From Heracleum sosnowskyi (lineage: Eukaryota > Streptophyta > Magnoliopsida > Apiales > Apiaceae): a DNA stretch of 64,000 nucleotides. The notes beneath the pieces were generated by a model. That model had not been told where the DNA came from. It searched no databases and saw only the letters and a program-made list of their open reading frames with translations. Numbering within the stretch: the stretch's first letter is position 1; each line of letters opens with the position of its first letter. A program made the translations under genes and the position numbers. The stretch covers positions 86,671,910 through 86,735,909 of the forward strand of contig CM061237.1 of assembly GCA_030848705.1 (NCBI GenBank), in the 5' to 3' direction. Below, in pieces: positions 48,095-57,806 of this stretch.

Positions 48095-48095
48095 A

Positions 48096-51000
48096 CTAGA
48101 GCCAATCACCCATGTATCTAATACCCATGGAACTAGTGTGACATTCGTGCTTCTGCTGCGACAAAGCCTTAGTCAGTGGGTCCGCAACGTTATCATTAGT
48201 ATGCACTTTACATATATGTATATCCCCTCTATTATTTATTTCTCTAATGAGGTGATATCTCCTAAGTATATGCTTTGCCTTGGAATGAGATCTTGGTTCC
48301 TTAGCCTGCGCAATGGCTCCATTATTATCGCAATATAGATCAATTGGGTCTGCGATCGATGGAACCACTCCAAGTCCCGTAATAAAATTCCGAATCCAAA
48401 CAGCCTCTTTGGCTGCTTCACTGGCTGCAATATACTCAGCTTCCATTGTAGAATCAGCTACTGTTTCTTGCTTTGAACTCTTCCAGCTTACAGCACCTCC
48501 ATTTAGGCAAAACACAAATCCAGACTGAGACACAGTGTCGTCCTTATCTGTCTGGAAACTAGCATCAGTGTAACCTCTTACAACTAGTTTCTCATCTCCT
48601 CCATATATCAAGAAAGAATCTTTAGTCCTCTTAAGGTACTTAAGAATGTTCTTGACAGCTGTCCAGTGACTTTCACCTGGATTAGACTGGTATCTACTCG
48701 TCATGCTCAAAGCATACGAGACATCGGGACGAGTACATATCATTGCATACATTATAGAACCAATTGCCGAAGCATATGGTACTTCATTCATACGGTCCTT
48801 TTCATCTGATGATTTAGGACAGTTTTCTTTAGAGATCGTTATCCCATGAGACATTGGGACATAGCCCCTTTTAGCCTCTTGCATCCCGAAACGATGCAAT
48901 ATCTTGTCAATGTATGTACTCTGACTTAAGCCGATCATTCTTCTGGGTCTATCTCTATAGATCCTGATCCCTAATATGTAGGATGCATCGCCTAAGTCTT
49001 TCATCGAGAAATTAATTCCCAACCAAGTCTTCACAGCCTTTAGAGAAGTAATGTCATTCCCTATTAGCAATATGTCATCTACATATAATACTAGGAATGC
49101 CACATGGCTCCCACTAACCTTCTTGTAAACACACGGTTCATCCTCATTTTGTATGAAACCAAACTCTTTGACTGTTTCATCAAAACGAATGTTCCATCTC
49201 CTCGAGGCCTGCTTCAACCCATAAATGGATCGTAGTAACTTACAGACCATCCTAGCAAATTTTGGATCGACAAAACCCTCAGGTTGTGTCATGTACACAT
49301 CCTCTTCTAAGCTCCCATTTAAGAAAGCAGTCTTGACATCCATTTGCCAGATTTCATAGTCATAATAAGCTGCTATTGCAAGCAAAATCCTGATGGATTT
49401 GACCATAGCCACCGGTGAGAAAGTTTCATCATAGTCAATACCATGAATTTGCTTGAAACCTTTCGCCACTAGTCTAGCTTTGTAGGTCTGTAAATGACCA
49501 TCCATGTCAGTTTTCTTCTTGAAAACCCACTTGCACTCGATGGGTTTTACCCCTTCAGGTGGTTCAACCAAAGTCCATACTTTGTTTTCATACATGGAAT
49601 CCATCTCAGATTTCATGGCCTCCAGCCATCTCTCAGAATCTGGACTATTCATAGAATCTTTGTAGGTAAGAGGCTCATCATTATCTACAAGCATTACATC
49701 GCCATTTTGAGTCAGCAGAAATCCATAATATCTCTCTGGCTCATGACGAATCCTACTAGATCTACGAACGACCTGTGTTTCTTGAGCAATGTTGTCCTCA
49801 ACATTTTCAGTCACATTCTGCTCATGTTCCAACTCTGGTTCAACATTAATCTGTGGTTCTCGATCCTCATCGAGATCTATTGTCCTCACACTATTTTTCT
49901 TAGAAAGTAATTCTCTTTCAAGAAACACAGCTGTTCGAGCAACAAACACTTTGTTCTCTGAAGGATTATAGAAGTAATACCCTTTTGTTTCATTTGGATA
50001 TCCCACAAAATTACATTTATCTGATTTTGGTCCTAGCTTGTCTGAGGTTAAACGTTTCACAAACGCTTCGCATCCCCAAATTTTCATAAATGACACGCTA
50101 TGACGTTTTTCAGTCCATATCTCATATGGTGTCTTTTGAACCGTTTTTGAAGGAACTCGGTTTAGTGTTTGTGCAGCCGTCTCTAGGGCATAGCCCCAGA
50201 AACTAATTGGAAGATCCGCTAGACTCATCATCGATCGCACCATGTCCAACAAGGTACGATTTCTCCTTTCAGATACACCATTCCACTGTGGTGTTCCAGG
50301 AGGTGTGAGTTGTGATACAATACCACACTCCTTTAAGAAATTCTTAAATTCTAAGCTTAGGTACTCACCTCCACGATCAGATCGTAAGGTTTTAATACTT
50401 CCGCCTATTTGCTTTTCCACTTCTGCCTTATACTCTTTGAATTTTTCAAATGATTCGGACTTGTTTTTCAAAAGATACACATATCCGTATCTACTAAAAT
50501 CATCAGTAAAGGTTATGAAGTAGTAAAAACCACCTCTTGCCATCGTACGCATTGGACCACATACATCACTATGTATAAGCTCTAATCGTTCGGTGGCCCT
50601 TTCACCAATTCCGGTAAAAGGAGCTTTAATCATTTTTCCAATGAGACAAGGTTCGCATTCTTCGTATGATTCAAAATCAAACTTATCCAAGTATCCATCC
50701 TTATGTAACTTGGAAATGCGTTTCTCATTTATATGGCCTAAACGACAATGCCAAAGGTATGTTTGATTTGAGTCATTAGCCTTAATACGTTTATTATTTA
50801 TATTATAGACAGGAGTATCAAGATCTAGAACATATAAACCATTAAATAAACGTGCAACCCCATAGGTAACATTATTCAAACCAAAGGAACAACTATTGTT
50901 CTGAATTGTAAAGGAAAAACCTTTCTTGTCCAAACAAGAAACAGAAATAATGTTTCTGCAAATCGCAGGCACGTAAAAACAGTTTTCAAGTTCTAAAATA

Positions 51001-52097
51001 AGCCTTGTGGGCAATGATAAATTATAAGTCCCTACAGCCAAAGCAGCAACCTTTGCTCCATTGCCAACGCGTAGGTCGACTTCTCCTTTCGCCAAAGTCC
51101 TACTCCTTCGAAGTTCCTGCACATTTATACAAATGTGAGAACCACATCCAGTATCTAATAACCATGATGTAGAAGTAGACAAATTGACTTCTATAACATA
51201 AATACCTGAATCTGAAATCTTCACAGAATTCATCTTCTTCAAATCCTCCAAGTAAGCATGACAGTTTCTCTTCCAATGACCTGGTTTATTGCAATAGTGA
51301 CAATCACCTTTTGCAGCACCTTTTGCAGCACCTTTTGCAGCACCTTTTGTAACACCTCCTGTAGGCTTCAAAGCCTTTTTAAAAGCAGGTTTTGGATTAG
51401 CAGATTTAGATCCAATCTTCTTCTTGCCTTTCCTTTTACCCTGTTCTTTGGCATTCCCTTTATTGACCATCATAATGGCGTTAGGGGATGCCTTCTGAAT
51501 ATTGGTCTCAGCAGTTTTCAACATTGCCAACAATTCGGTAGGTGTCTTGTCTATCTCATTCATGATGTAATTCATTACAAACTGAGCATAGCTGTTGTTC
51601 AAAGATTGCAAGATTAGATCTATCTGAGTTTCCGTACCGATGGTGGAACCCAGAGTAGCAAGGTACTCCATATATCCAATCATCTTTAGAACATGCGGTG
51701 CAACTGGATCACGATCACCCTGTTTGCATGCATACAAGGCTTTGCTTGTATCAAACCTCTCCTGACGAGCCTGTCCTTCAAACATACGTTTAAGGTGCTC
51801 AATCATCACATAAGCATCCATATGCTCATGTTGTTTCTGAAGCTCGGGACTCATAGTCGCAAGCATAAGACAGGTAACATCTGTTTCATCATCGATATGT
51901 TTCTGATAAACATTCTGTTGATCAACCGATGCACCTTCTGGCAGAGGTTCAGGGCGAGGAATATCAATGACATGGAGCTTTCGCTCTTGCCTGAGGACAA
52001 TCCTCAAATTCCTTTGCCAGTCGAGGAAGTTTGTTCCTGTCAGCTTGTCCTTCTCAAGGACTGATCGTACAGAGAAGTTATTTGAGTTATGTGCCAT
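48096..52097 (-). CDS. Copia gag-pol polyprotein, intact, 1333 aa
   Basis: A single frame runs from ATG 52097 (MAHNSNNFSVRSVLEKDKL). Domains in order: gag capsid (about 1-215); a GAAKGAAKGAAKG repeat (about 250-264); zinc knuckle CHYCNKPGHWKRNC (about 266-279); protease WLLDTGCGSH (about 312); integrase HHCC (WHCRLGH...CEPC, about 450-490) with catalytic SDVCGPM, RSDRGGEY and the Glu in NGVSERRNRT; reverse transcriptase with QMDVKTAFLNG and YVDDILLIG; RNase H with YTDASF, MEAEYIAAS and CDNNGAI, ending MGDWL. Every catalytic residue I can check is present, and length is normal. Gag and pol share one frame, so a low-level processing or splicing mechanism must set their ratio. Probably functional as sequence, though the 5' LTR is now split. 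Confidence 0.95.
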   Translation of the reverse strand: MAHNSNNFSVRSVLEKDKLTGTNFLDWQRNLRIVLRQERKLHVIDIPRPEPLPEGASVDQQNVYQKHIDDETDVTCLMLATMSPELQKQHEHMDAYVMIEHLKRMFEGQARQERFDTSKALYACKQGDRDPVAPHVLKMIGYMEYLATLGSTIGTETQIDLILQSLNNSYAQFVMNYIMNEIDKTPTELLAMLKTAETNIQKASPNAIMMVNKGNAKEQGKRKGKKKIGSKSANPKPAFKKALKPTGGVTKGAAKGAAKGAAKGDCHYCNKPGHWKRNCHAYLEDLKKMNSVKISDSGIYVIEVNLSTSTSWLLDTGCGSHICINVQELRRSRTLAKGEVDLRVGNGAKVAALAVGTYNLSLPTRLILELENCFYVPAICRNIISVSCLDKKGFSFTIQNNSCSFGLNNVTYGVARLFNGLYVLDLDTPVYNINNKRIKANDSNQTYLWHCRLGHINEKRISKLHKDGYLDKFDFESYEECEPCLIGKMIKAPFTGIGERATERLELIHSDVCGPMRTMARGGFYYFITFTDDFSRYGYVYLLKNKSESFEKFKEYKAEVEKQIGGSIKTLRSDRGGEYLSLEFKNFLKECGIVSQLTPPGTPQWNGVSERRNRTLLDMVRSMMSLADLPISFWGYALETAAQTLNRVPSKTVQKTPYEIWTEKRHSVSFMKIWGCEAFVKRLTSDKLGPKSDKCNFVGYPNETKGYYFYNPSENKVFVARTAVFLERELLSKKNSVRTIDLDEDREPQINVEPELEHEQNVTENVEDNIAQETQVVRRSSRIRHEPERYYGFLLTQNGDVMLVDNDEPLTYKDSMNSPDSERWLEAMKSEMDSMYENKVWTLVEPPEGVKPIECKWVFKKKTDMDGHLQTYKARLVAKGFKQIHGIDYDETFSPVAMVKSIRILLAIAAYYDYEIWQMDVKTAFLNGSLEEDVYMTQPEGFVDPKFARMVCKLLRSIYGLKQASRRWNIRFDETVKEFGFIQNEDEPCVYKKVSGSHVAFLVLYVDDILLIGNDITSLKAVKTWLGINFSMKDLGDASYILGIRIYRDRPRRMIGLSQSTYIDKILHRFGMQEAKRGYVPMSHGITISKENCPKSSDEKDRMNEVPYASAIGSIMYAMICTRPDVSYALSMTSRYQSNPGESHWTAVKNILKYLKRTKDSFLIYGGDEKLVVRGYTDASFQTDKDDTVSQSGFVFCLNGGAVSWKSSKQETVADSTMEAEYIAASEAAKEAVWIRNFITGLGVVPSIADPIDLYCDNNGAIAQAKEPRSHSKAKHILRRYHLIREINNRGDIHICKVHTNDNVADPLTKALSQQKHECHTSSMGIRYMGDWL
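51310..51357 (-). repeat. 15-base tandem repeat within copia gag
   Basis: Three exact and one variant copy of GCAGCACCTTTT(GC)-type units encode the GAAKG-repeat just before the zinc knuckle: a short basic, flexible linker. Confidence 0.85.
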
Positions 52098-53874
52098 TAA
52101 ATATCTACAATGTTAAAAATGCATAAAATAAGTTAGTCTGCGGATTATATAGATAATGTTCAAGTGATTATTCATATATATATATTCATAATATATATCA
52201 CCCACTATTTTATCAAATTAATAGCCCTATCTATCAATTCGGAAAAGTTTCTTTAAACCTTTCTAGCGAGCCAAGATCCATATTTCATCATGCTTAAGGT
52301 CAGCTTTGGCTTTACTCCAAAAACACAATTATTTAGGTAGACAACTTTTGTCAATTATATCTTATATAACTCTTGGATAGTTTGGTAGAACAACAATTGT
52401 ACGTATTTATCCAATAAATCTTACCAAACTCCATGCCTCTAAGTTCACAATCCTATTGTGGTAACTTAGTTAAGTCTAACCCAATAGTCTAACAGATAAG
52501 TATCACATTTACTTCATCACGCCTTACCACGATAGATTGGAGTGCTTCGCTTTGGCGAACCCACTATTTCTCGATCTAGGTCTTGACGAGTGTTGCTCAT
52601 TGGAAGGCATCTAAGTGACTTAATATTTTAAATTTAGGGATTTTATTAAAACGACCATGATCCCATCATCAAGAGATTCCCAATTTTTCCTTGAACTAAG
52701 TATTTCAATTCAAAGTTCATCAATGGTTTGATTTCCAGTCCAGCGGAGGAGTCACAGTGGTCTCACTTAAAATCCACCTTTCTTACAAGCGCTGCTTGTA
52801 TTTTTGTCAAAATCGCCCCATATCAAAAAATTGAAAATTCACACTTATTTCCGTGTTTCATAAACACAGGAATCTCATGTTCGTTTTGTTCAATTTTAAA
52901 ATCTTGAATCGTTACAGATTTTATCTTGTTTAGCAGGCATGGCATGGGTGATGTATCTAATACATACATTAATACATGATTAATCTAATTAAGTCATGCA
53001 TCACATTGTATCCTACACATGCAATCATACATCAATATGTAAAGTGCAGTATGTAAACGTGCTTGGTTATGGCCTTTATCCTATATGATCCTTTCGAGCT
53101 AATGAAAGGATCAAAGGTCAATCTATGGTGAAAAATATAAATACAATTACATGTCTTCATTCTCCTTGTTCCCTTGAATGCACCTCTTCTTTGATCGTCC
53201 TTCAATCTTCAAGTACATTACATTGAACAATTAAATCCAACCTATACTTATGTACTTACATAATAAAAATCGATTTACATTCGAGGTTAAACAATTACAA
53301 GAATGAAGAAAATGACATGCAAGTCGTATTTATAAAACCAAAACCATAAACCATTAAACTACGGGTCTTAAGGCCATAACCAGCACCATGCTCAAATACT
53401 CAATTACGAACACAAAAAATAATAAAGCGGGGGTGCGGGGGCGGCAGCCCCCTGGCAGGGTCCAAGGGGCGGCAGCCCCTGGCTTGGAAATTTTTTATTC
53501 CGGAAGACTAGTGCTATTCAAAAATCATCGATTTCGGAATCTCAGATCATATCTTATAGTCTCTGCCGTCACTGCATCATATACAGTTCCGGAAGCATGT
53601 ATCATATACATACAGACATATCCCAGTTTGCAGATCGTGTCCAAACATGATCTGTCTCACAGTTTATATCCCTATATAAACCAGACAACATGCATAACAT
53701 ACAATCATCGCATATTAATCAGTCATATCAATATATTAAGCATAACAGTATCATATATAAGCGATATAACATATTATAATCGATATATCTCATAACTGTA
53801 TCAAGGCAGATTCATAAAACATGCATACATGCATCGAATACAGTAAACACATAACCAAATCAGCCCCTTATACA
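52098..53874 (-). other. Copia 5' leader, no gene
   Basis: About 1.8 kb of untranslated leader between primer site and gag. It has no family-like ORF; open frames on either strand are short. One GC-rich patch with two palindromes lies at 53425-53482. Confidence 0.7.
53425..53482 (-). repeat. Twin GC-rich palindromes in copia leader
   Basis: GGGGGCGGCAGCCCCC and AAGGGGCGGCAGCCCCT lie in tandem (about 53437 and 53463) in otherwise AT-rich leader. Each can fold as a short hairpin with a GGCAG-type loop, or pair with its twin or with another RNA copy. This is a candidate dimerisation/packaging element by analogy; function is not shown. Confidence 0.6.
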
Positions 53875-53890
53875 CGTAGCTCTGATACCA
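53875..53890 (-). other. Primer binding site of copia element
   Basis: The minus strand reads TGGTATCAGAGCTACG one base after the LTR end CCCAACA, complementary to initiator tRNA-Met. Confidence 0.9.
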
Positions 53891-53891
53891 T

Positions 53892-54159
53892 TGTTGGGTT
53901 TCGGGGCAACAAACGCAGCGAAAAACAGTTGTAAAACAATAAAAATTCCGAAACCCTAACCCTAGGATCCGTGTACAAGACATGGCTGATTATGGAGAAA
54001 CGAAATCATACCTTAAAGAGCTTTAAAGTTCGGAAAGATGTAGGTCCTTGTTGTAATCACCACACAGCCCTTGTCCAAGATCTGCGTCGCCAAAGTCGTC
54101 CACACGAACGCTCGATCGTCCAACGATCAACGGAGTTCGGTACTAGCCGAAAAAAACTG

Positions 54160-54199
<40 letters not shown>

Positions 54200-54859
54200 G
54201 CCTCTCTTAATGCAGAGCTGCTAGGGTTTTCTTTAATTCGAAATTGCAGAAAAATCATACCTCAATAATACATCATAATGTATTTATATGAGATAGAGGA
54301 TTGGGCCAAAACCCTAAATCCATTTTTGGGCTTCTTAAAACCCAATCTGATTTTGGTTTTAGTATTAAATTCGAAATTCTATTTAATTAAGACCATCTCA
54401 ATTAAATGACTAATTTCGAAAATAATCAGTTAATATTAAATTCGAATTCTGATTTAATTAAGACCAGCTCAATTAAATAACTAATTTCAAATTTAATCAT
54501 TTAATTTAAATTCATAATTTAAATTAAAACTCCATTTAAAACGTTCTAAGTGTGTGACCCTTTAGGTTATTATTTCGTTGGCAATAATTTTATTCTTAAA
54601 TAAAATTATAAACAATGAGCGGCATCTAGTAATACATCATTGCTCCCCAAGAAATAATAATAAATGGTGATCCAATTAAACCTTTCGTGACTAATGTTTC
54701 CGTGTAATATAATCCCTTTAACCAAATATTATAGATTAAACTCGAGGCATGTTATTAGTCATCCTCTTCAACATTTAATCCAGGTTTCCTTGATCAATGA
54801 GTAGACTATTAAAACAAATCAATATTTGAGCATGGCCATGCATTTTCATAGTCTCACTC
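53892..54859 (-). repeat. 5' LTR of copia element, 3'-proximal 968 bp
   Basis: It starts TGTTGGGTTTCGGGGC and matches the 3' LTR up to GTCTCACTC. There the 3' LTR continues AATCAAGAGGCC, but this copy meets TGTTAGATATAATT of Sirevirus no. 3. A (CT)n run of about 38 bases lies at 54162-54199, versus about 20 in the other LTR. Confidence 0.92.
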
Positions 54860-55402
54860 TGTTAGATATAATTGCTGACGTTTGTTCATCAGTGTTGAAG
54901 TACCAGGTACATATCAGAGTTTACATAGAAGCCAGTCAGAGTTTGGTAAAGTCTGACTGGGTGAAGAGTTTACATGGAAGCCGGTCAGAGTTTGTTAAAG
55001 TCTGACAGGGTGATAGTTGACTTAGCTGTCGGTGCAAAGATAAAGATTCTAGAAGCAATATATTCTGAAGATGGAAAGAAGCAGAATATATTGATACAGC
55101 TAAGGAGACTGGACAGAAGACTGAAGCAATCCTTAATTGATAATAATTGTATAGCTAATTTATAGGAGTATCAATTAGATAAGGATTGTATGTAGCTGTG
55201 TACTATATAAACACAGATAGGTTATCCCTAGAAGGGGTGCGAACATTGAATATATTATTCTTGTAACCTAGTAGCTCTTTGTGATTCATTAACATCACTA
55301 AGAGAGAAACTGTTAATATAATTACAGTTTGTTGATTTATAAAGTGTTCTTGATTGTTATTCTCATACATACTTGATTATATATTGTGTATTCGGCCTAA
55401 CA
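54860..55402 (+). repeat. 5' LTR of Sirevirus no. 3, 543 bp
   Basis: The ends TGTTAG and CTAACA are inverted repeats. U3 holds repeated GTCAGAGTTT and AAGTCTGAC words (54930-55012), and the TATA box is at 55204-55211. R/U5 parallels the LTR of Sirevirus no. 1 (CCTAGTAGCTCTT, then ACTAAGAGAGAAACTG). Confidence 0.92.
55204..55211 (+). promoter_or_regulatory. TATA box of Sirevirus no. 3 LTR
   Basis: TATATAAA in the context GTGTACTATATAAACACAG, about 345 bases into the LTR. Confidence 0.75.
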
Positions 55403-55404
55403 AT

Positions 55405-55421
55405 TGGTATCAGAGCCAAGG
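55405..55421 (+). other. Primer binding site of Sirevirus no. 3
   Basis: TGGTATCAGAGCCAAGG two bases after the LTR end, complementary to initiator tRNA-Met. Confidence 0.92.
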
Positions 55422-55465
55422 CTGTTTAATATATACAGTTTTATGATTCAATCACAGTAATAATC

Positions 55466-57790
55466 ATGTCTGAAGAAAATCAAACTGCTCCCAAGGCTGA
55501 ACAGATTAAGCCTAATTCTGTGAGTCGATATGAAACAATCAGGGTTCCAATACTCAGGCCAGTAGAGTATCCGATTTGGAAGGTGAAGATGACCATGTTT
55601 CTGGAGGCTACAGATCCAGAATACCTTGACAGAATCTATGATGGTCCTCATATGCCAACTAAATTGTCCCCTGTTGTTGATGGTCAAGAACAAAAGACTG
55701 TTCCAAAGGAAAAGAAAGATATGACTCCTGAGGACATCTCATCAATTGCAAAAGATGCAAAGGTTAGACATCTTCTCCACAGTGCTTTAGATAATGTTAT
55801 GTCTAACAGAGTAATTGGCTGCAAGACTGCCAAAGAGATATGGGATGCTTTAGAAGTCAGATGCCAGGGAACAGGTGCTATTAAGAAGAACAGAAAGACA
55901 ATACTCACACAGGAGTATGAGCACTTTGATTCAAGACCTAATGAAACCTTGACTGAGACTTATGACAGATTTTGCAAACTATTGAATGATTTGTCTCTGG
56001 TTGATAAAGAATATGAGCTTGAAGAGTCTAATCTCAAGTTTATGTTATCTCTACCTGAAAAGTGGGATTTAAAGACAACCACAATAAGAGATAATTATGA
56101 GCTTGCTGATACAGATCTTGATGAAATCTATGGGTTATTGAAAACTCATGAACTGGAGATAGAACAAAGGAATAGAAGATTGAGTAAAAAGACAAAATCT
56201 GTTGCTCTCAAAGTCGAGGAGAAGCCCATTAAGAAGGAATCATCAAGGAAGAAAGCCAAGGGAAAGGCTTTAGTTATTAAATCTGAAAGTGAGTCATCAA
56301 ACTCTGATGATGACTCAAACTCTGATGAAGCTTCTGACTCTGAGAATGATGAAGAAGAGTTAATGCAAATGGCTGCACTGATGGTGAAAACCTTCAAGAA
56401 AATGGGATTTAAGAACTTTAAGAAAGGAAAGAGATTCTCAAGGAAAGATTCAAACTCTGAAAGGAGAAGTTTCAGAAAGTCTGATGGAAGAGAGACCAAG
56501 TCTGGCAAGAAGGATAAATCTGAAATCCAGTGCTACAGGTGTAAGGAGATGGGTCACTATGCCCCAGAGTGCAAGAAAGGAAAATCTGAGAAAGCACTCA
56601 TCTCTAAAGGCAAAGACTGGGCAGATACTTCAGACTCTGACGATGGAGAAAATTATGCTCTTATGGCAACTGTCAGAGATGAGACTGAATCATCTGAAAA
56701 TAAGGTACCTCTAACTACTTATGCTTATGATACTGATAATATATCTGAGTTAAGAGTATATCTGAAAAGCGTACATGTTAGCTATAGGGATCAGACTTTA
56801 GAGAATGAGAGAATTAAAGCTGAGAATCTTAGTCTTAAAGATAGAAACAAGTTTCTTGAAGGAGAACTTGAAAATATGAAGCAGATTCAAAAAGAAAGAG
56901 ATGATGCTGTTTATGTAGAACAGGAATTGCTCAAAAGATATAAGCAATTAGAATCTGATCTAGAAAAAGAAAGAAAAATAATCAAGACTTGGACAGACTC
57001 TGGAAGAGACACTCATCAAGTGTTTCAGACAGACTCTGTAGGTTTAGGCTATTGTGAAAATGATGAACTTAGGTTTAAAGACAAGGTCAAGGTTAAACCA
57101 CAACTTAAACCTGTGATATTTGTTCCAGAAGCCAATAAGTTAAAATCTGTTGTAATAAGAGAAGCTGATATGGAATCAGGTGAAGCCTGTGAAAGACAGG
57201 AAAATATTAAAACAGAAAAACTTATGGAAAGAGAAGCTGTTAGAAAGCCAGTAAAAACTTGTGAAAAACAGGTTAATGTTGGTTTGATGACAGGAAAACA
57301 GTTCAATCATAAGCTCAAAGAGGTAAAATCTGCCATGAAACCAAAAGGGTCCAAGAAGAATAGGAATGGAAAGATAGGCATAAATAAAAGAAATAATCAT
57401 TTGCCTAATGCTGCTGCTCCAAGGAAAACATGTTATAATTGTGGTAGTTCTAATCATCTTGCTAATTACTGCACAAAGAATAAAAATATCAATTCTTTAC
57501 CTTCTACATCAGGAGTAAAGAATGATTATGTTAGGGTTAGACCACAGACTTTATGCACACACTGCGGGAGCACTTGGCATTCCATTTATACTTGCAAGAG
57601 TTATCATGCTATTTATCACAACTATTATGAGCTAAAACCCAATCTGAAATGGGTTAGAGCAAACTCTGCAAGTGTAAAGTCTGACAATGTTAGTTTAAAC
57701 TCTGTTGATAGTAATTCCGCTGCAAAAACTAACACTGTTAAGAAAGACAAAGGATCCAAGCAAGTCTGGGTCCTTAAAACTAACACTTAG
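55466..57790 (+). CDS. Sirevirus no. 3 gag, 774 aa
   Basis: ATG 55466 (MSEENQTAPKAEQIK), 64 bases after the LTR. The order is: capsid domain (YPIWKVKMTMFLEATDPEYL to KTHELEIEQRNRR, about 30-235); Lys-rich then Ser/Asp-rich linker; zinc knuckle CYRCKEMGHYAPEC (about 353-366); coiled coil (about 435-515); second knuckle CYNCGSSNHLANYC (about 655-668); and a third Cys/His cluster CTHCGSTWHSIYTC (about 695-708). It ends QVWVLKTNT. Length and triple Cys/His layout match large Sirevirus gags. No break is seen. It forms virus-like particles and packages RNA in the family. The stop at 57788 separates it from pol, which is in another frame. Confidence 0.93.
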   Translation: MSEENQTAPKAEQIKPNSVSRYETIRVPILRPVEYPIWKVKMTMFLEATDPEYLDRIYDGPHMPTKLSPVVDGQEQKTVPKEKKDMTPEDISSIAKDAKVRHLLHSALDNVMSNRVIGCKTAKEIWDALEVRCQGTGAIKKNRKTILTQEYEHFDSRPNETLTETYDRFCKLLNDLSLVDKEYELEESNLKFMLSLPEKWDLKTTTIRDNYELADTDLDEIYGLLKTHELEIEQRNRRLSKKTKSVALKVEEKPIKKESSRKKAKGKALVIKSESESSNSDDDSNSDEASDSENDEEELMQMAALMVKTFKKMGFKNFKKGKRFSRKDSNSERRSFRKSDGRETKSGKKDKSEIQCYRCKEMGHYAPECKKGKSEKALISKGKDWADTSDSDDGENYALMATVRDETESSENKVPLTTYAYDTDNISELRVYLKSVHVSYRDQTLENERIKAENLSLKDRNKFLEGELENMKQIQKERDDAVYVEQELLKRYKQLESDLEKERKIIKTWTDSGRDTHQVFQTDSVGLGYCENDELRFKDKVKVKPQLKPVIFVPEANKLKSVVIREADMESGEACERQENIKTEKLMEREAVRKPVKTCEKQVNVGLMTGKQFNHKLKEVKSAMKPKGSKKNRNGKIGINKRNNHLPNAAAPRKTCYNCGSSNHLANYCTKNKNINSLPSTSGVKNDYVRVRPQTLCTHCGSTWHSIYTCKSYHAIYHNYYELKPNLKWVRANSASVKSDNVSLNSVDSNSAAKTNTVKKDKGSKQVWVLKTNT

Positions 57791-57806
57791 TGTTTGTTTA
57801 TGATTG

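Larger units (their letters stand above)
46492..54859 (-). mobile_element. Ty1/copia retrotransposon with intact gag-pol, minus strand
   Basis: 3' LTR 46492-48081, polypurine tract, one 1333-codon gag-pol frame, leader, primer binding site and 5' LTR from 53892. The 5' LTR is interrupted at 54859 by Sirevirus no. 3. The element sits in the 5' LTR of Sirevirus no. 2. The CTTAC at 46487-46491 is the likely target-site copy. The lineage is not a Sirevirus: no extra ORF, and an RNase H unlike theirs. I would place it near Tork/Angela, with low confidence. Confidence 0.92.

Noticed and set aside
48138..52064. Several + strand ORFs of 60-140 codons opposite the copia gag-pol
   Set aside because: They are antisense shadows of the 1333-codon polyprotein, without independent features.
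54971..55165. 63-codon ORF in the LTR of Sirevirus no. 3
   Set aside because: It lies within U3 upstream of the TATA box and would not be in the element's transcript from that LTR.
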